A stretch of DNA of 64,000 nucleotides, taken from positions 3,782,001 through 3,846,000 of the forward strand of contig NZ_CP044549.1 of the NCBI RefSeq assembly GCF_009859475.1. Direction: 5' to 3'. Each line of letters opens with the position of its first letter. The first letter of the stretch is position 1. The translations under genes and the position numbers were made by a program. Positions 50,877 to 60,295 of the stretch are shown here, piece by piece. A model generated the notes under the pieces. It made no database searches, was not told where the DNA came from, and saw only the letters and a program-made list of their open reading frames with translations. This DNA is from Hydrogenophaga sp. BPS33. Lineage in GTDB: Bacteria; Pseudomonadota; Gammaproteobacteria; Burkholderiales; Burkholderiaceae_C.

Positions 50877-50914
50877 TTAACAGACCAACAAGGTCCTTAC
50901 TGGAGACAACGCAG

Positions 50915-51886
50915 ATGAAACCGATCCACAGCGCCATCCTCGCCGTGCTCGCCCTCGCCACCAGCTTGCCCGCGCTCGCGCAACAGGGCTACCCGAACAA
51001 GCCCATCCGCGTGATCGTGCCGTTCGCCGCCGGCAGCACCACCGACATCATTGCGCGCGCCATCACCGACAAGATGAGCACCAGCATGGGCCAACCCATT
51101 GTGGTGGACAACCGCGGCGGCGCCAGCGGCACCATCGGCCAGGCGGCAGTGGCCACGGCCGCGCCCGATGGCTACACCATCATGATCCACTCGTCGTCGC
51201 ACACGGTGAGCCCCTCCACTTTCAGCAAGCTCTCGTTCGACACCGCGCAAGACTTCGCCGGCATCACCCCGATTTCCTCCACACCCAACGTGCTGGTGAT
51301 CGCCCCGAGCAAGAACATCCGGACCCTGCCCGCACTCGTGGCCAACGCCAAGGCCAACCCCGGCAAGATGAACTTCGCCTCCGCCGGCCAAGGCAGCGCC
51401 ACCCACCTCAACGCCGAGAAGTTCAAGATGGCCGCGCAGATCGACGCCATGAACATCCCGTTCAAAGGCTCGGCCGAAGCGGTGACCGAAGTGCTCGCCG
51501 GCCGCGTGGACTATTACTTCTCGCCCATCGCCCCGGTGATCGGCCAGATCAGGGAAGGCCAACTGCTCGCGCTCGCTGTGGGCTCGCCGCGCCGCGCCAG
51601 CGCCCTGCCCGACGTGCCCACCACGGCGGAGGCCGGCGTGCCCGGCTCCGAATTCAACTTCTGGATCGGCATGATGGCGCCCGCCAAGACCCCGCGCGAC
51701 ATCGTCAACCGCCTGCACGACGAAGTCGTGAAAGCGCTGGCCACGCCCGAAGTGAAGGAACGTTTCCTCAAGCTGGGTGCAGACGCCTGGACGCTCAAGC
51801 CCGAGCAGTTCGACGCTTACATCAAAGACGAAATCAAGAGCAACGCCGCGCTGGTGAAAGCCGCCGGCCTGCAAGTGACCAACTGA
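50915..51886 (+). CDS. Bug-family (TctC) solute-binding protein, second copy
   Basis: A 323-residue periplasmic binding protein. Signal peptide about 1-22 (LALATSLPALAQQG), then the Bug signatures KPIRVIVPFAAGSTTDIIARAI, VDNRGGASGTIGQAA and VPGSEFNFWIGMMAPAKTP. GGAG precedes the ATG. No TctA or TctB genes sit beside it, so it presumably uses a distant membrane pair such as tctAB at 37.3-39.3 kb. It is the first gene of a four-gene unit under a TetR operator. Confidence 0.92.
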   Translation: MKPIHSAILAVLALATSLPALAQQGYPNKPIRVIVPFAAGSTTDIIARAITDKMSTSMGQPIVVDNRGGASGTIGQAAVATAAPDGYTIMIHSSSHTVSPSTFSKLSFDTAQDFAGITPISSTPNVLVIAPSKNIRTLPALVANAKANPGKMNFASAGQGSATHLNAEKFKMAAQIDAMNIPFKGSAEAVTEVLAGRVDYYFSPIAPVIGQIREGQLLALAVGSPRRASALPDVPTTAEAGVPGSEFNFWIGMMAPAKTPRDIVNRLHDEVVKALATPEVKERFLKLGADAWTLKPEQFDAYIKDEIKSNAALVKAAGLQVTN

Positions 51887-51938
51887 CCCACTGCCCACAC
51901 CCACGGGTTTTCACAAAGCGAAGAGAAGGAACCACAGA

Positions 51939-53102
51939 ATGGCCGTTCAACAACTCGGGATCATCATGCACGGCGTGACCGGACGCATGGGCATGAACCA
52001 GCACCTGATCCGCTCCATCTGCGCCATCCGTGCGCAAGGCGGCGTGACGCTCTCCAACGGCGACCGCGTCATGCCCGACCCGATCCTGATCGGCCGCAAC
52101 GCCGAAAAAATGGAAGCGCTGGCCAAGGCCCACAACATCGCCCGCTGGGGCACCGACCTCGACGCCGCCTTGGCCAACAAGAGCGACACGATCTTCTTCG
52201 ACGCCGGCACCACGCAGATGCGCCCCACCCTGCTGGCCAAAGCCATCCGCGCCGGCAAGCACGTGTACTGCGAGAAGCCGATTGCCACCAACCTCAACGA
52301 AGCGGTGGAGATCGCGCGCCTGGCCGAAGGCTCTGGCCTGAAACACGGCGCGGTGCAGGACAAGCTGTTCCTGCCTGGCCTGCGCAAGCTCGACATGCTG
52401 CGCCGCGCGGGCTTCTTCGGTCGCATGCTCAGCGTGCGCCTGGAGTTCGGCTACTGGGTGTTCGAAGGCGACCTGCAGCCCATCCAACGCCCGAGCTGGA
52501 ACTACCGCAAGGAAGACGGCGGCGGCATGATCCTGGACATGATGTGCCACTGGCGCTACGTGCTCGACAACCTGTTTGGCGAGGTGAAATCGGTCTCGTG
52601 CATCGGCACCACCCACATTCCCACCCGCTGGGACGAAGCCGGCAAGCCCTACGAGTGCACCGCCGACGACGCGGCCTATGCCACGGCAGAGCTCACCGGC
52701 CACAACGGCGAACACGTGATCGCGCAGCTCAACATGAGCTGGGCCACGCGCGTGAACCGCGACGACCTCGTCACCTTCCACGTTGACGGCACGCACGGCT
52801 CGGCCGTGGCCACGCTCACCGGCTGCAAGGCGCAGAGCCGCGTGAACACACCGCGCCCGGTGTGGAATCCGGACGTCAAGAACACCATGAACTTCTCCGA
52901 GCAGTGGCAGGACGTTCCAGACACCCAGGTGTACGACAACGGCTTCAAGATCCAGTGGGAACATTTCATCCGCCACGTGGTGGAGAACGAGCCCTACAAG
53001 TGGACGCTGCCCGAAGGTGCCAAGGGCGTGCAGTTGGTGGAGGCCGCGCTGGACAGCTGGAAAGAGCGCCGCTGGATCGACGTTCCCGCCTTGAAGGTCT
53101 GA
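51939..53102 (+). CDS. Gfo/Idh/MocA-family oxidoreductase
   Basis: A 387-residue NAD(P)-dependent sugar/inositol-type dehydrogenase. Start MAVQQLGIIMHGVTGRMGMNQHL has a Rossmann-like glycine pattern; the family Glu-Lys-Pro occurs in HVYCEKPIATNLNEAVEIA, and the catalytic His/Asp region in DMMCHWRYVLDN. AAGGA precedes the ATG. It starts 53 bases after the binding-protein gene and ends 5 bases before the DUF993 gene. It probably oxidises a hydroxyl of a sugar derivative to give a keto compound for the next enzymes. Confidence 0.88.
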   Translation: MAVQQLGIIMHGVTGRMGMNQHLIRSICAIRAQGGVTLSNGDRVMPDPILIGRNAEKMEALAKAHNIARWGTDLDAALANKSDTIFFDAGTTQMRPTLLAKAIRAGKHVYCEKPIATNLNEAVEIARLAEGSGLKHGAVQDKLFLPGLRKLDMLRRAGFFGRMLSVRLEFGYWVFEGDLQPIQRPSWNYRKEDGGGMILDMMCHWRYVLDNLFGEVKSVSCIGTTHIPTRWDEAGKPYECTADDAAYATAELTGHNGEHVIAQLNMSWATRVNRDDLVTFHVDGTHGSAVATLTGCKAQSRVNTPRPVWNPDVKNTMNFSEQWQDVPDTQVYDNGFKIQWEHFIRHVVENEPYKWTLPEGAKGVQLVEAALDSWKERRWIDVPALKV

Positions 53103-53106
53103 AGCC

Positions 53107-54291
53107 ATGGCCCTGTCGCTGAAACTGCCCAACGCCTCGGGCAAAGTCGAGGCCTACACCCTGCGCGGCACCGCCCCGGTGAAGCCCGCGCCGGGCGTGA
53201 AGTTCAACCGCATCGCCTACTCGGCCGCGCACGTGGTGGCCGACCCGCTCGCCGCCATCGACCCCTGGCTGCAATGCGCGGTCGACTGGGACGCCACCAT
53301 CGCCTACCGCCAGCGCCTGTGGTCGCTCGGCCTGGGCGTGGCCGAGGCGATGGACACCGCGCAGCGCGGCATGGGTCTGGATTGGCCGACCTCGCTCGAA
53401 CTCATCCGCCGCTCGCTCGACGCGGCGAAGGACGTGCCGGGCGCGCTCGTGGCCTCGGGCTGCGGCACCGACCACCTGGTGCTGGAGAACGTGAAGACGG
53501 TCGATGAGGTCATCGCAGGGTATGAGGAGCAGATGGCCGCGATCGAGAAACTCGGCGGCAAGCTGATCGTCATGGCCAGCCGCGCCCTGGCCCGCGTGGC
53601 CAGGAGCCCGGCGGACTACGAACGCGTGTACGACCGCATCCTGAGCCAGGCCCGACAACCTGTGGTGCTGCACTGGCTGGGCGACATGTTCGACCCCGCG
53701 CTCAAGGGCTACTGGGGCAACGACGACCCCGACAAGGCCATGGACACGGCATTGGCCGTGATCGCCGCGCACCCCGAGAAGGTCGACGGCATCAAGATTT
53801 CGCTGCTCGACAAGGACAAGGAAATCGCCATGCGCCGCCGCCTGCCCAAGGGCGTGCGCATGTACACCGGCGACGATTTCAACTACGCTGAACTCATCGC
53901 GGGTGATGGCTTGGGCACCGAGAAAACGCATGGCCAGAGCGATGCCTTGCTCGGCATCTTCGACGCCATCGCCCCCGCCGCGAGTGCTGCGCTGGGCGAG
54001 CTCGCACAAGGCAACGTGCAGAAGTTCCACGACATCCTGGGCCCCACGGTGCCGCTGTCGCGCCACATCTTTGCCGCGCCCACGCGCTTCTACAAAACAG
54101 GCGTGGTGTTCATGGCCTGGCTCAACGGCCACCAGTCGCACTTCACCATGGTCGGTGGCCAGCAGAGCACGCGTTCGCTGCCGCACTTCGCCGAGCTGTT
54201 CCGCCTGGCCGACGCGGCCCACCTGCTGGAGCAACCCGAACTCGCGACCCAGCGCATGAACACGCTGCTCGCCTTGCACGGAGTGGCATGA
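53107..54291 (+). CDS. DUF993 protein, dihydrodipicolinate-synthase-like fold
   Basis: A 394-residue protein of the DUF993 family, related to DapA-type TIM-barrel aldolases. Candidate Schiff-base Lys lies in EKVDGIKISLLDKDKE (about residue 232), with DDFNYAELIAGD and the C-terminal HFTMVGGQQSTRSL blocks. Such proteins often lie next to Gfo/Idh/MocA dehydrogenases and sugar isomerases in catabolic clusters. A retro-aldol or decarboxylation role is plausible (inference). Only 1 base separates it from the next start. Confidence 0.82.
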   Translation: MALSLKLPNASGKVEAYTLRGTAPVKPAPGVKFNRIAYSAAHVVADPLAAIDPWLQCAVDWDATIAYRQRLWSLGLGVAEAMDTAQRGMGLDWPTSLELIRRSLDAAKDVPGALVASGCGTDHLVLENVKTVDEVIAGYEEQMAAIEKLGGKLIVMASRALARVARSPADYERVYDRILSQARQPVVLHWLGDMFDPALKGYWGNDDPDKAMDTALAVIAAHPEKVDGIKISLLDKDKEIAMRRRLPKGVRMYTGDDFNYAELIAGDGLGTEKTHGQSDALLGIFDAIAPAASAALGELAQGNVQKFHDILGPTVPLSRHIFAAPTRFYKTGVVFMAWLNGHQSHFTMVGGQQSTRSLPHFAELFRLADAAHLLEQPELATQRMNTLLALHGVA

Positions 54292-54292
54292 C

Positions 54293-55171
54293 ATGCGCGA
54301 CTTTTCCCAGGACCACCGCTGGCTCTCCATCAACACCGCCACCGTGCGCAAGAGCCGGGGCCAGGAAGTGCCGCTGCCCGACATTCTCGATGCCTGCGCG
54401 CGCCACGGCATCGGCGCCATTTCGCCCTGGCGCGACCAAGTGGCCGCCACCGGCCTGAAAACCATTTCGGCCCAGGTGAAGTCGCACGGCCTCAAGCTCT
54501 CGGGCTATTGCCGCGGCGGCATGTTCCCGGCCTCCGATGCGGCCGGCCTCAAGGCCGCACTGGACGACAACCGCCGCGCGGTCGACGAAGCCTGTGAACT
54601 CAATGCCGCCTGCCTCGTGCTGGTGGTCGGCGGACTGCCCGGCGCGCTCGCGGGCAAGGCCGCGCACAAAGACATTGCCCTGGCGCGGCAACAAGTCAGC
54701 GACGGCATTGGCGAGCTGCTGGAATTCGCGCGCAACAGCGGCATGCCGCTGGCCATCGAACCGCTGCACCCCATGTACGCGGCCGACCGCGCCTGCATCA
54801 ACACCTTGGAGCAGGCGCTGGACGTGTGCGACGCGCTCGACCCCGGCCAGAGCGGCGCGCTCGGCGTGGCGGTGGACATGTACCACGTGTGGTGGGACCC
54901 GAAGCTGCAGGCGCAGATCGAGCGCGCGGGCCGCAACCGCTTGCTCGCCTTTCACGTGTGCGACTGGCTCACCCCCACCACCGACCTGCTCAACGACCGG
55001 GGCATGATGGGCGACGGCGTGATCGACATCCCGCGCGCACGCGCCTGGGTTGAAGCGCAAGGTTTCGCCGGCTTCAGCGAGGTGGAGATTTTCTCCACCG
55101 GCCACTGGTGGCAGCGCGAGACCGACGAGATTCTGAAGACCTGCATCGAGCGGCACCGCAGCGCCGTGTGA
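54293..55171 (+). CDS. TIM-barrel sugar-phosphate-isomerase/epimerase family enzyme, second copy
   Basis: A 292-residue xylose-isomerase-like barrel protein: ISAQVKSHGLKLSGYCRGGMFP, NAACLVLVVGGLPG, MPLAIEPLHPMYAAD, GALGVAVDMYHVWWDP, LLAFHVCDWL and GFSEVEIFSTGHWW carry the metal-binding Glu, Asp, His and Glu. It is different in detail from the one at 39288. Ends the operon; its stop is one base from that of the converging beta-propeller gene. Confidence 0.87.
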   Translation: MRDFSQDHRWLSINTATVRKSRGQEVPLPDILDACARHGIGAISPWRDQVAATGLKTISAQVKSHGLKLSGYCRGGMFPASDAAGLKAALDDNRRAVDEACELNAACLVLVVGGLPGALAGKAAHKDIALARQQVSDGIGELLEFARNSGMPLAIEPLHPMYAADRACINTLEQALDVCDALDPGQSGALGVAVDMYHVWWDPKLQAQIERAGRNRLLAFHVCDWLTPTTDLLNDRGMMGDGVIDIPRARAWVEAQGFAGFSEVEIFSTGHWWQRETDEILKTCIERHRSAV

Positions 55172-55172
55172 G

Positions 55173-56636
55173 TTACCGGGAGAAAGCGATCGCCCTTGGA
55201 ATGCTCGCGAGCGCTCCGCTGTAGACCACAGGGCCGCTCAAGGCGCCCGAAGCGGCATCGATGGCGAAGCGCGTCACCGTGGATGACTGCCAGTGCACCA
55301 CATAGGCAAACCGGCCCGTGGGGTCGACGGACACGAAAATGGGCTCTGAGCCGCTCGAAGGGAAGGTCGCCATCGGGCTCAGCGCACCAGACACCGCGTC
55401 GATGGTGTAGGCGGAGACGGTGTTGGCGTTCGAGTTCGCCACATAAGCGAAGCGTCCTGTGGGATCCACCGTTATCGAGACGGGGATGCTCCCGGCTGCC
55501 ACTGGGGGCACGGCCATGGCACTCAGAGCGCCGGTGCCCGCATCCACGGTGTACGCCGTCACATTGTCGTCGCCCTGGTTCGCCACATAGGCAAACCGTC
55601 CGTTGGGCGACAGGCTGATCGAGAAGGGCAGATTGTCTGTGTCGGCCTTCGGTGCTGCGATGGCGGTCAGCCCACCCGACGCGGCATCGATGGCGAAGAC
55701 AGTCACGTTGTTGGCCAACGAGTTGCTCGCATACAGGAAGCGACCGGCGGGATCGGTGGTAGCCGAAAACGCCCCAAGCCCGGACGTGAAGGGAGATCCC
55801 AGCATCTCGCTCAGAGCGCCCGAGACCGGATCGATGGCGTAGGCCGACACGGTGTTGGAGCCGCTGTTGGCCACATAGGCAAACGCCCCGGTGGGATGCA
55901 CGGCGATCGTCGACGGCGCGGTGCCCGCGGCCACATTCGACACGCCGATGGCGCTCAAAGCGCCCGTGGTGCCATCGATCCTGTACGCGGAGACGTCGTT
56001 GGAGACCGTGTTCGCGACATACGCGAACCGTCCCGAGGGATGCACGGCAACGAAAACGGGCTGGTTGCCGGTCGCGACATCGGCCCCCAGCGAACTGAGC
56101 ACACCGGAGACGGCGTCGACCGCGAATGCGGAGATGCTGTCCACGCTCTGGTTGACCACATACGCAAACCGCGCAGGTGGAGCGGCGCAGGTCACCACGA
56201 TGTTCGCCACATCCGCACCGGCGACGCTGCCGCTGCCATTGCCGACGGTGCACACGCGGGTCAGGACGTTCGGCTGCGACTTGACGGTGACATCGAAGCT
56301 CGCGCCGTTGGCCAGCGGTGTCGCAAAGCTGAAGCTGCCATCGGCGGCAATCTCCAGATCGTCGGCTCCGTTGTTCTGCAGTGCCAGGCCCGTGCCGAGC
56401 AGTCCGCGAACCGTTCCTCCAACGGCGTAGTTGCTCGCTGCTGGGGGCACTGGCGGCGTCGGCGTGGAAGGTGCACCACTCCCGCTGCTCCCGCCCCCAC
56501 CACCGCCACAAGCGCCGAGCGCCAGCAGAGAGCCCAGCACAAGGGCACGACACCCGCGGCCTCGCTGGCTCCAGAACGGGGAAGACAGGGGGCCAAGAAC
56601 AGCGCGGGCTCGGCGCACAAGCTCGGAACAAGTCAT
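55173..56636 (-). CDS. Lipoprotein with YVTN-type beta-propeller repeats
   Basis: A 487-residue exported protein. Lipobox LGAC places the Cys at residue 43, then a Gly/Ser/Pro linker; residues about 155-480 consist of seven or so repeats of 45 residues with GRFAYVAN..SNTVSAYAIDPVSGALS, as in beta-propeller lactonase/YVTN proteins. The stretch before the propeller includes one Ig-like or beta-sandwich module. Likely periplasmic or surface binding or lactone hydrolysis; no catalytic residues can be assigned. The 5' end has a hairpin GGCTCT/AGAGCC just upstream of the ATG, and the N-terminal 30 residues before the hydrophobic part are long, so the start could be later. Confidence 0.83.
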   Translation of the reverse strand: MTCSELVRRARAVLGPLSSPFWSQRGRGCRALVLGSLLALGACGGGGGGSSGSGAPSTPTPPVPPAASNYAVGGTVRGLLGTGLALQNNGADDLEIAADGSFSFATPLANGASFDVTVKSQPNVLTRVCTVGNGSGSVAGADVANIVVTCAAPPARFAYVVNQSVDSISAFAVDAVSGVLSSLGADVATGNQPVFVAVHPSGRFAYVANTVSNDVSAYRIDGTTGALSAIGVSNVAAGTAPSTIAVHPTGAFAYVANSGSNTVSAYAIDPVSGALSEMLGSPFTSGLGAFSATTDPAGRFLYASNSLANNVTVFAIDAASGGLTAIAAPKADTDNLPFSISLSPNGRFAYVANQGDDNVTAYTVDAGTGALSAMAVPPVAAGSIPVSITVDPTGRFAYVANSNANTVSAYTIDAVSGALSPMATFPSSGSEPIFVSVDPTGRFAYVVHWQSSTVTRFAIDAASGALSGPVVYSGALASIPRAIAFSR

Positions 56637-57044
56637 GACAGTGGGCTCTATGAAAAGAGCCTTGTGAGGCCCTTGGTTGAAGAAATCGTGAACCTCTGAG
56701 TAACAGAGCCCTGTCGCATTGTTCCGGTGTCGTTCGCGCTAACCGCGCGCTACCCAGGCGGTATAGAGGCCTCCCCGCCTGCACCATATAGATGCCCCCA
56801 GGCATTCTTCACCCTGCCCCCACGACGGGAACGCAATTTGCTCGCACAGGCGCATGACACAGCCCGCCTTTGCTCTCTTCGGTCCCGAGCATGCCGACGT
56901 CGCCGCCGATGCGCAGAAAGACGAAGAGCCGGGCGAGCCATTGCTTCTGGGCAACCAGGCCGATCTCTTCGCGCACACCGACGAGGTACGGGCAGCCCTC
57001 GTGGGCACACTGCATGGCAGGATTCGACGGAATGGCAGTGGCTC
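56637..57044. other. Intergenic region upstream of the propeller gene, one low-confidence ORF
   Basis: The first bases form a hairpin (GGCTCT/AGAGCC, 56642-56660) in the leader of the propeller mRNA. Two opposing frames overlap here (plus-strand ATG 56854 and minus-strand 56809-57015); the minus one is listed separately. I see no promoters or repeats that stand out. Confidence 0.5.
56809..57015 (-). CDS. Possible 68-residue hypothetical protein
   Basis: The frame starts MQCAHEGCPYLVGVREEIG and has a hydrophobic core (LFVFLRIGGDVGMLG), with a high GC third-codon position, which supports coding. There is no ribosome site before the ATG and no known family. The plus strand has an overlapping frame (MTQPAFALFGPEHADVA...) of similar length, so the real gene, if any, is uncertain. 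Confidence 0.3.
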   Translation of the reverse strand: MQCAHEGCPYLVGVREEIGLVAQKQWLARLFVFLRIGGDVGMLGTEESKGGLCHAPVRANCVPVVGAG

Positions 57045-57377
57045 TCAGAGGCCGGGTGCCTGGCTGCCTTTGTCGCCTCGTGGCTCCCTCAGCTCCTCGT
57101 CTTTCAGCTCGTTCGTTTCCCGCGACACGGTGGGGGCTTGCAGTTCCTGCGCCGATGCGGTGCGCTCGGCTTCGTCTCTCTCGCCCTCGACCCAATCGCC
57201 CGAACGGGCCGACCCGTCGTGGCCGCGAAGGCTGGACGGATCGTCGGGGCGCCAGTCACCGTAGTTGCTGCCTTGGCGCGTGCGCGTGCCGCCAGAGGCC
57301 GCGCTGACAGGACCTTGCTGCCCCGGCCGGTGCAGCGCGTCCTGGCGAATGCGTTTGTCATTGTCTTGCGAAGCCAT
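57045..57377 (-). CDS. Small hydrophilic protein of unknown function
   Basis: A 110-residue protein rich in Asp, Glu, Arg, Ser and Gln (SQDNDKRIRQDALHRPGQQ at the start), low in hydrophobic residues and probably disordered. The ATG at 57377 has AGAAGGGAA about 8 bases upstream, better than the longer frame. I recognise no family. It may be a stress-related hydrophilin-like protein, but only composition supports that. Confidence 0.6.
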   Translation of the reverse strand: MASQDNDKRIRQDALHRPGQQGPVSAASGGTRTRQGSNYGDWRPDDPSSLRGHDGSARSGDWVEGERDEAERTASAQELQAPTVSRETNELKDEELREPRGDKGSQAPGL

Positions 57378-57658
57378 GGCTATTCCCTTCTGTCGGTGGG
57401 TTCGCTGGACCACTGCGGCCCGGCGTTGGAACGGAGACGGCAAGCCCGGTGCCCGGCACGTCGATTCTGTCGATCACTTCTTCAGCGCCCCACCCCTGCG
57501 CCGCCAAGGCAGGCGCAGCAAAGCGTGCGGCACTTTTTGCCGCACAGGCCGCGCCCGTCTGACGCAGGCCGCAATGAGCGCCCCTCGCCGCCGGCAGGCG
57601 CATGGCACGCCCATTGCCATCAGAGAGAACCGTCTCCCTTTGCCACCGCGCACGTCAC
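57378..57658. other. Intergenic region before the glycogen operon
   Basis: No gene was recognised. Two adjoining stem-loops occur: CTGCGCC/GGCGCAG (about 57496-57519) and GTGCGGC/GCCGCAC with a T-rich loop (57525-57545). Their closeness is a little unusual and could mark a terminator for the upstream region or a small RNA. No promoter for the glycogen genes could be fixed. Confidence 0.4.
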
Positions 57659-57733
57659 ATGAATCTCTCCGTCCCCTCGACCGTTTTCACGCTGCTCAAG
57701 CAATGGGATGGCCTGGACAAGCTGCCCATATGA
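57659..57733 (+). CDS. Possible 24-residue leader ORF coupled to the next gene
   Basis: The ORF ATG..TGA encodes MNLSVPSTVFTLLKQWDGLD plus four residues and its stop overlaps the next gene's start in ATATGA. The peptide reads as a plausible coding frame but has no ribosome site. It could be a translational leader, or simply chance. Confidence 0.3.
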   Translation: MNLSVPSTVFTLLKQWDGLDKLPI

Positions 57734-58230
57734 GCGCCATCAAGATCTGTGCGCGTGCCGACCTGAAGCGCCGGGCCGCCGGGCTTGCGCAGCCGCACGT
57801 CTTCACCAATGGCATGTTCGACCTGCTGCACCGCGGACACATCGACTACCTGTGCGAGGCACGCTACCTGGGGTGCAGCCTGATCGTGGGCATCCACAGC
57901 GACGCCTCGGCGCGCGCCCTCAACAAAGGCGCCGGACGCCCACTGAACAACCAGGCCGATCGTGCCGCCGTGGTCGCCGCGCTCGAATGCGTGAGCCTGG
58001 TGGTGGTGTTCGACGAACCCACGCTGCTGACCGTGCTCGAGGAGCTTCGCCCCCGGGTATACGTCAGGGGCGGCCCCTACAGCCTGGACCGTCCGCCCGA
58101 GGCCGAACGCATAGGGCAATGGGGCGGACGGACCGTGGTGCTGAACCACCGGGCGGGCTGCTCCACCACCCTCCTGATCGACCGCGCGCGTCAGACCGCC
58201 GTCCCTGAACGCAAGGACACCGTGGCATGA
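57730..58230 (+). CDS. Nucleotidyltransferase of the cytidylyltransferase family (HldE C-domain/RfaE2-like)
   Basis: A 166-residue Rossmann-type nucleotidyltransferase. HxGH motif HRGH at residues 34-37 in FTNGMFDLLHRGHIDYL, then IVGIHSDASARAL, and an extended C-terminus with VYVRGGPYSLDRPPE and STTLLIDRAR. Closest known families are ADP-heptose synthase (second half of HldE) and other glycerol/ethanolamine-type cytidylyltransferases. It is at the head of the glycogen operon and overlaps the following 44-residue ORF (ATGA). Whether it makes ADP-heptose or another sugar nucleotide cannot be told. Confidence 0.8.
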   Translation: MSAIKICARADLKRRAAGLAQPHVFTNGMFDLLHRGHIDYLCEARYLGCSLIVGIHSDASARALNKGAGRPLNNQADRAAVVAALECVSLVVVFDEPTLLTVLEELRPRVYVRGGPYSLDRPPEAERIGQWGGRTVVLNHRAGCSTTLLIDRARQTAVPERKDTVA

Positions 58231-58361
58231 GCACCGTTTTGAGCTGTTTCCTCCAGGCCCCCGCCGAGGCCGAAAGCGGCTTCATGCACGGCCCGCAGCA
58301 GCACCTGGACGCGTTGTGCGCCCTCGTGGAAGACCACCCCGGCCAGGCCCGCCTGCTGTGA
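58227..58361 (+). CDS. Small protein (44 residues) between the nucleotidyltransferase and glgB
   Basis: Encodes MSTVLSCFLQAPAEAESGFM... with almost all-GC third-codon positions and ATGA overlap with the previous stop, both of which support translation. It ends 8 bases before the glgB start. No known family. It may be a small regulator or a remnant of a longer gene. Confidence 0.5.
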   Translation: MSTVLSCFLQAPAEAESGFMHGPQQHLDALCALVEDHPGQARLL

Positions 58362-58369
58362 TCCACCCC

Positions 58370-60295
58370 ATGCAACATGTCCCACGCATTGCCGACAAAC
58401 TTGCCGATGAAGACACCGTCTCGCCGGGCGCACACCCCACGCCCGAGGGCGTGCGCTTCAGCGTCTGGGCACCCAACGCCTGGCAGGTGGAGCTGATCGG
58501 GGATTTCAACGGCTGGCAGGGCCAGCCCATGGAGCGCGATGGCACCACTGGCCGGTGGAGCGCGCAGATACCGCACGCGCGGCACGGCGAGTTCTACAAA
58601 TACCGCGTGCACGGGGTGGACGGTGTGATGCGCGACAAGGCCGACCCGTGCGCACACCGCTGCGAACTGCCGCCGGGCACCGCCTCGCAGATCTGGTCGC
58701 TCGGTTTCGAATGGGGCGACGCCGACTGGATGGCCACGCGCGGCGAACGCCAGGGTGGCGCGCGCCCGATGTCGATCTACGAAGTGCATCTCGGTTCCTG
58801 GCAGCGCGACGCCGATGGCCGTTTCCTGAACTACCGCGAACTCGGCCAGCGTCTGGCCGCCCACTGCACCGCGCTCGGCTTCACCCACGTCGAGCTCATG
58901 CCCGTCGCCGAGCACCCGTTCTACGGCTCCTGGGGCTACCAGACCACGGGCTATTTCGCGCCCACGGCGCGCTACGGCACACCGCAGGACCTCATGGCCC
59001 TGGTCGACACCTTGCACCGCGCGGGCATCGGCGTCGTGCTCGACTGGGTGGGTTCGCACTTCCCGGGCGATCCGCATGCGCTGGAGCGCTTCGACGGTAC
59101 CGCGCTCTACGAACACGCCGATCCGCGGCAAGGCTTCCACCCGGAGTGGAACAGCCTGATCTTCAACTACGGGCGGCACGAGGTGCGCGACTTCCTCATC
59201 GACAGCGTGCTGTTCTGGCTGCGTCATTACCACTTCGACGCGGTGCGCGTGGACGCGGTCTCTTCCATGCTCTACCTCGACTTCGCGCGCCGCCCGGGCG
59301 AGTGGATCCCGAACCACCAGGGCGGCCACCACAACCTGGAGGCGGTGCGGTTCCTGCAGGACCTCAATACCCAGGTCTACGCACAGTTCCCCGACGTGCA
59401 CACGATCGCCGAGGAATCCACCGCGTGGCCTGGCGTGTCCCGCCCCGTGCATCACGGCGGGCTGGGTTTCGGCATGAAATGGAACATGGGCTGGATGAAC
59501 GATACCCTGCGCTACATGCAGCGGCCCATGGTGTACCGGCGCTGGCACGAGAAGGACATCCGATTCTCGGCGGTCTACGCGTTCGACGAGAACTTCGTGC
59601 TGCCGCTTTCGCACGACGAGGTGGTGTATGGCAAGGGCAGTCTGCTGCAGCGCCACCCCGGTGACGAATGGCAGCGCTTCGCCGGCCTGCGCAACCTGTA
59701 CGGCTACATGTGGGGGCACCCGGGCAAGAAGCTGCTTTTCATGGGCGGCGAATTCGGCCAGCCCCACGAATGGCACCACGAGGCGGTGCTGGCCTGGCCG
59801 CTGTGCCAGCAGCCGCTGCACGCGGGGCTGCTGCGATGGGTGGCCGACCTCAACCGGGTGTATCGCGCGCTGCCCGCGATGCACGCGCAGGACTTCGGGC
59901 CGGCGCACTTCGAATGGTTGCCGCTGGAACACGGCGATCCGGACATCCTGGCCTTCCTGCGCCGACACGGCGACGAGGTGGTCCTCGTGATCTGCAACTT
60001 CTCGGCGCAAGCCAGGCCCGGACTGCGGATGGGCACGCCGTTTGCCATTGAATGGCATGAGCTCCTCAACAGCGATGCGAACGCCTATGGCGGCAGTGGC
60101 GCGGGCAACTTCGGTGGCGCGCAAGCGCAGCCGGTGGCCTGCGGCGGCATGCCCGCCTCGCTGTTGCTCACCGCGCCGCCTCTGGCGACCGTGTTGCTTT
60201 CCAACCGCTCCCTTCCACCACTCGAATCCTTAATCCAGGGAGCTCCCCATGTCTCGCAGCAAGAACATACTGGCGTTCGTGATGGCGGGAGGTGA
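58370..60295 (+). CDS. glgB: 1,4-alpha-glucan branching enzyme, short form
   Basis: A 641-residue GH13 enzyme that makes alpha-1,6 branches in glycogen. It begins near the CBM48 domain ([22 protein letters not shown]), so it lacks the N-terminal N1 module of E. coli GlgB. The catalytic site has nucleophile Asp295 in [12 protein letters not shown], acid/base Glu348 in [10 protein letters not shown] and Asp416 in [13 protein letters not shown]. The last about 15 residues ([19 protein letters not shown]) extend past the usual end and overlap the glgC start by 47 bases, so translation of the two is interlocked. Confidence 0.95.
   Translation: MQHVPRIADKLADEDTVSPGAHPTPEGVRFSVWAPNAWQVELIGDFNGWQGQPMERDGTTGRWSAQIPHARHGEFYKYRVHGVDGVMRDKADPCAHRCELPPGTASQIWSLGFEWGDADWMATRGERQGGARPMSIYEVHLGSWQRDADGRFLNYRELGQRLAAHCTALGFTHVELMPVAEHPFYGSWGYQTTGYFAPTARYGTPQDLMALVDTLHRAGIGVVLDWVGSHFPGDPHALERFDGTALYEHADPRQGFHPEWNSLIFNYGRHEVRDFLIDSVLFWLRHYHFDAVRVDAVSSMLYLDFARRPGEWIPNHQGGHHNLEAVRFLQDLNTQVYAQFPDVHTIAEESTAWPGVSRPVHHGGLGFGMKWNMGWMNDTLRYMQRPMVYRRWHEKDIRFSAVYAFDENFVLPLSHDEVVYGKGSLLQRHPGDEWQRFAGLRNLYGYMWGHPGKKLLFMGGEFGQPHEWHHEAVLAWPLCQQPLHAGLLRWVADLNRVYRALPAMHAQDFGPAHFEWLPLEHGDPDILAFLRRHGDEVVLVICNFSAQARPGLRMGTPFAIEWHELLNSDANAYGGSGAGNFGGAQAQPVACGGMPASLLLTAPPLATVLLSNRSLPPLESLIQGAPHVSQQEHTGVRDGGR

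Larger units (their letters stand above)
50052..50914. repeat. Repeat-rich 863-base gap with large inverted repeat and gene remnant
   Basis: No convincing gene is present. From about 50125 to 50148 it copies 24 bases of the enolase-family gene. Direct repeats of CCTCCGGGCCGC occur at about 50230-50295. From about 50303 to 50640 there is a large inverted repeat (perfect 57-base core arms 50361-50417 and 50523-50579). From about 50695 the sequence becomes AT-richer and holds the promoter of the next operon at 50823-50876. Short ORFs there look like chance frames across the repeats. Confidence 0.75.

Noticed and set aside
56854..57264. Plus-strand ORF (MTQPAFALFGPEHADVA...)
   Set aside because: It overlaps the better supported minus-strand gene at 57045-57377 and has no ribosome site, though it cannot be fully excluded.
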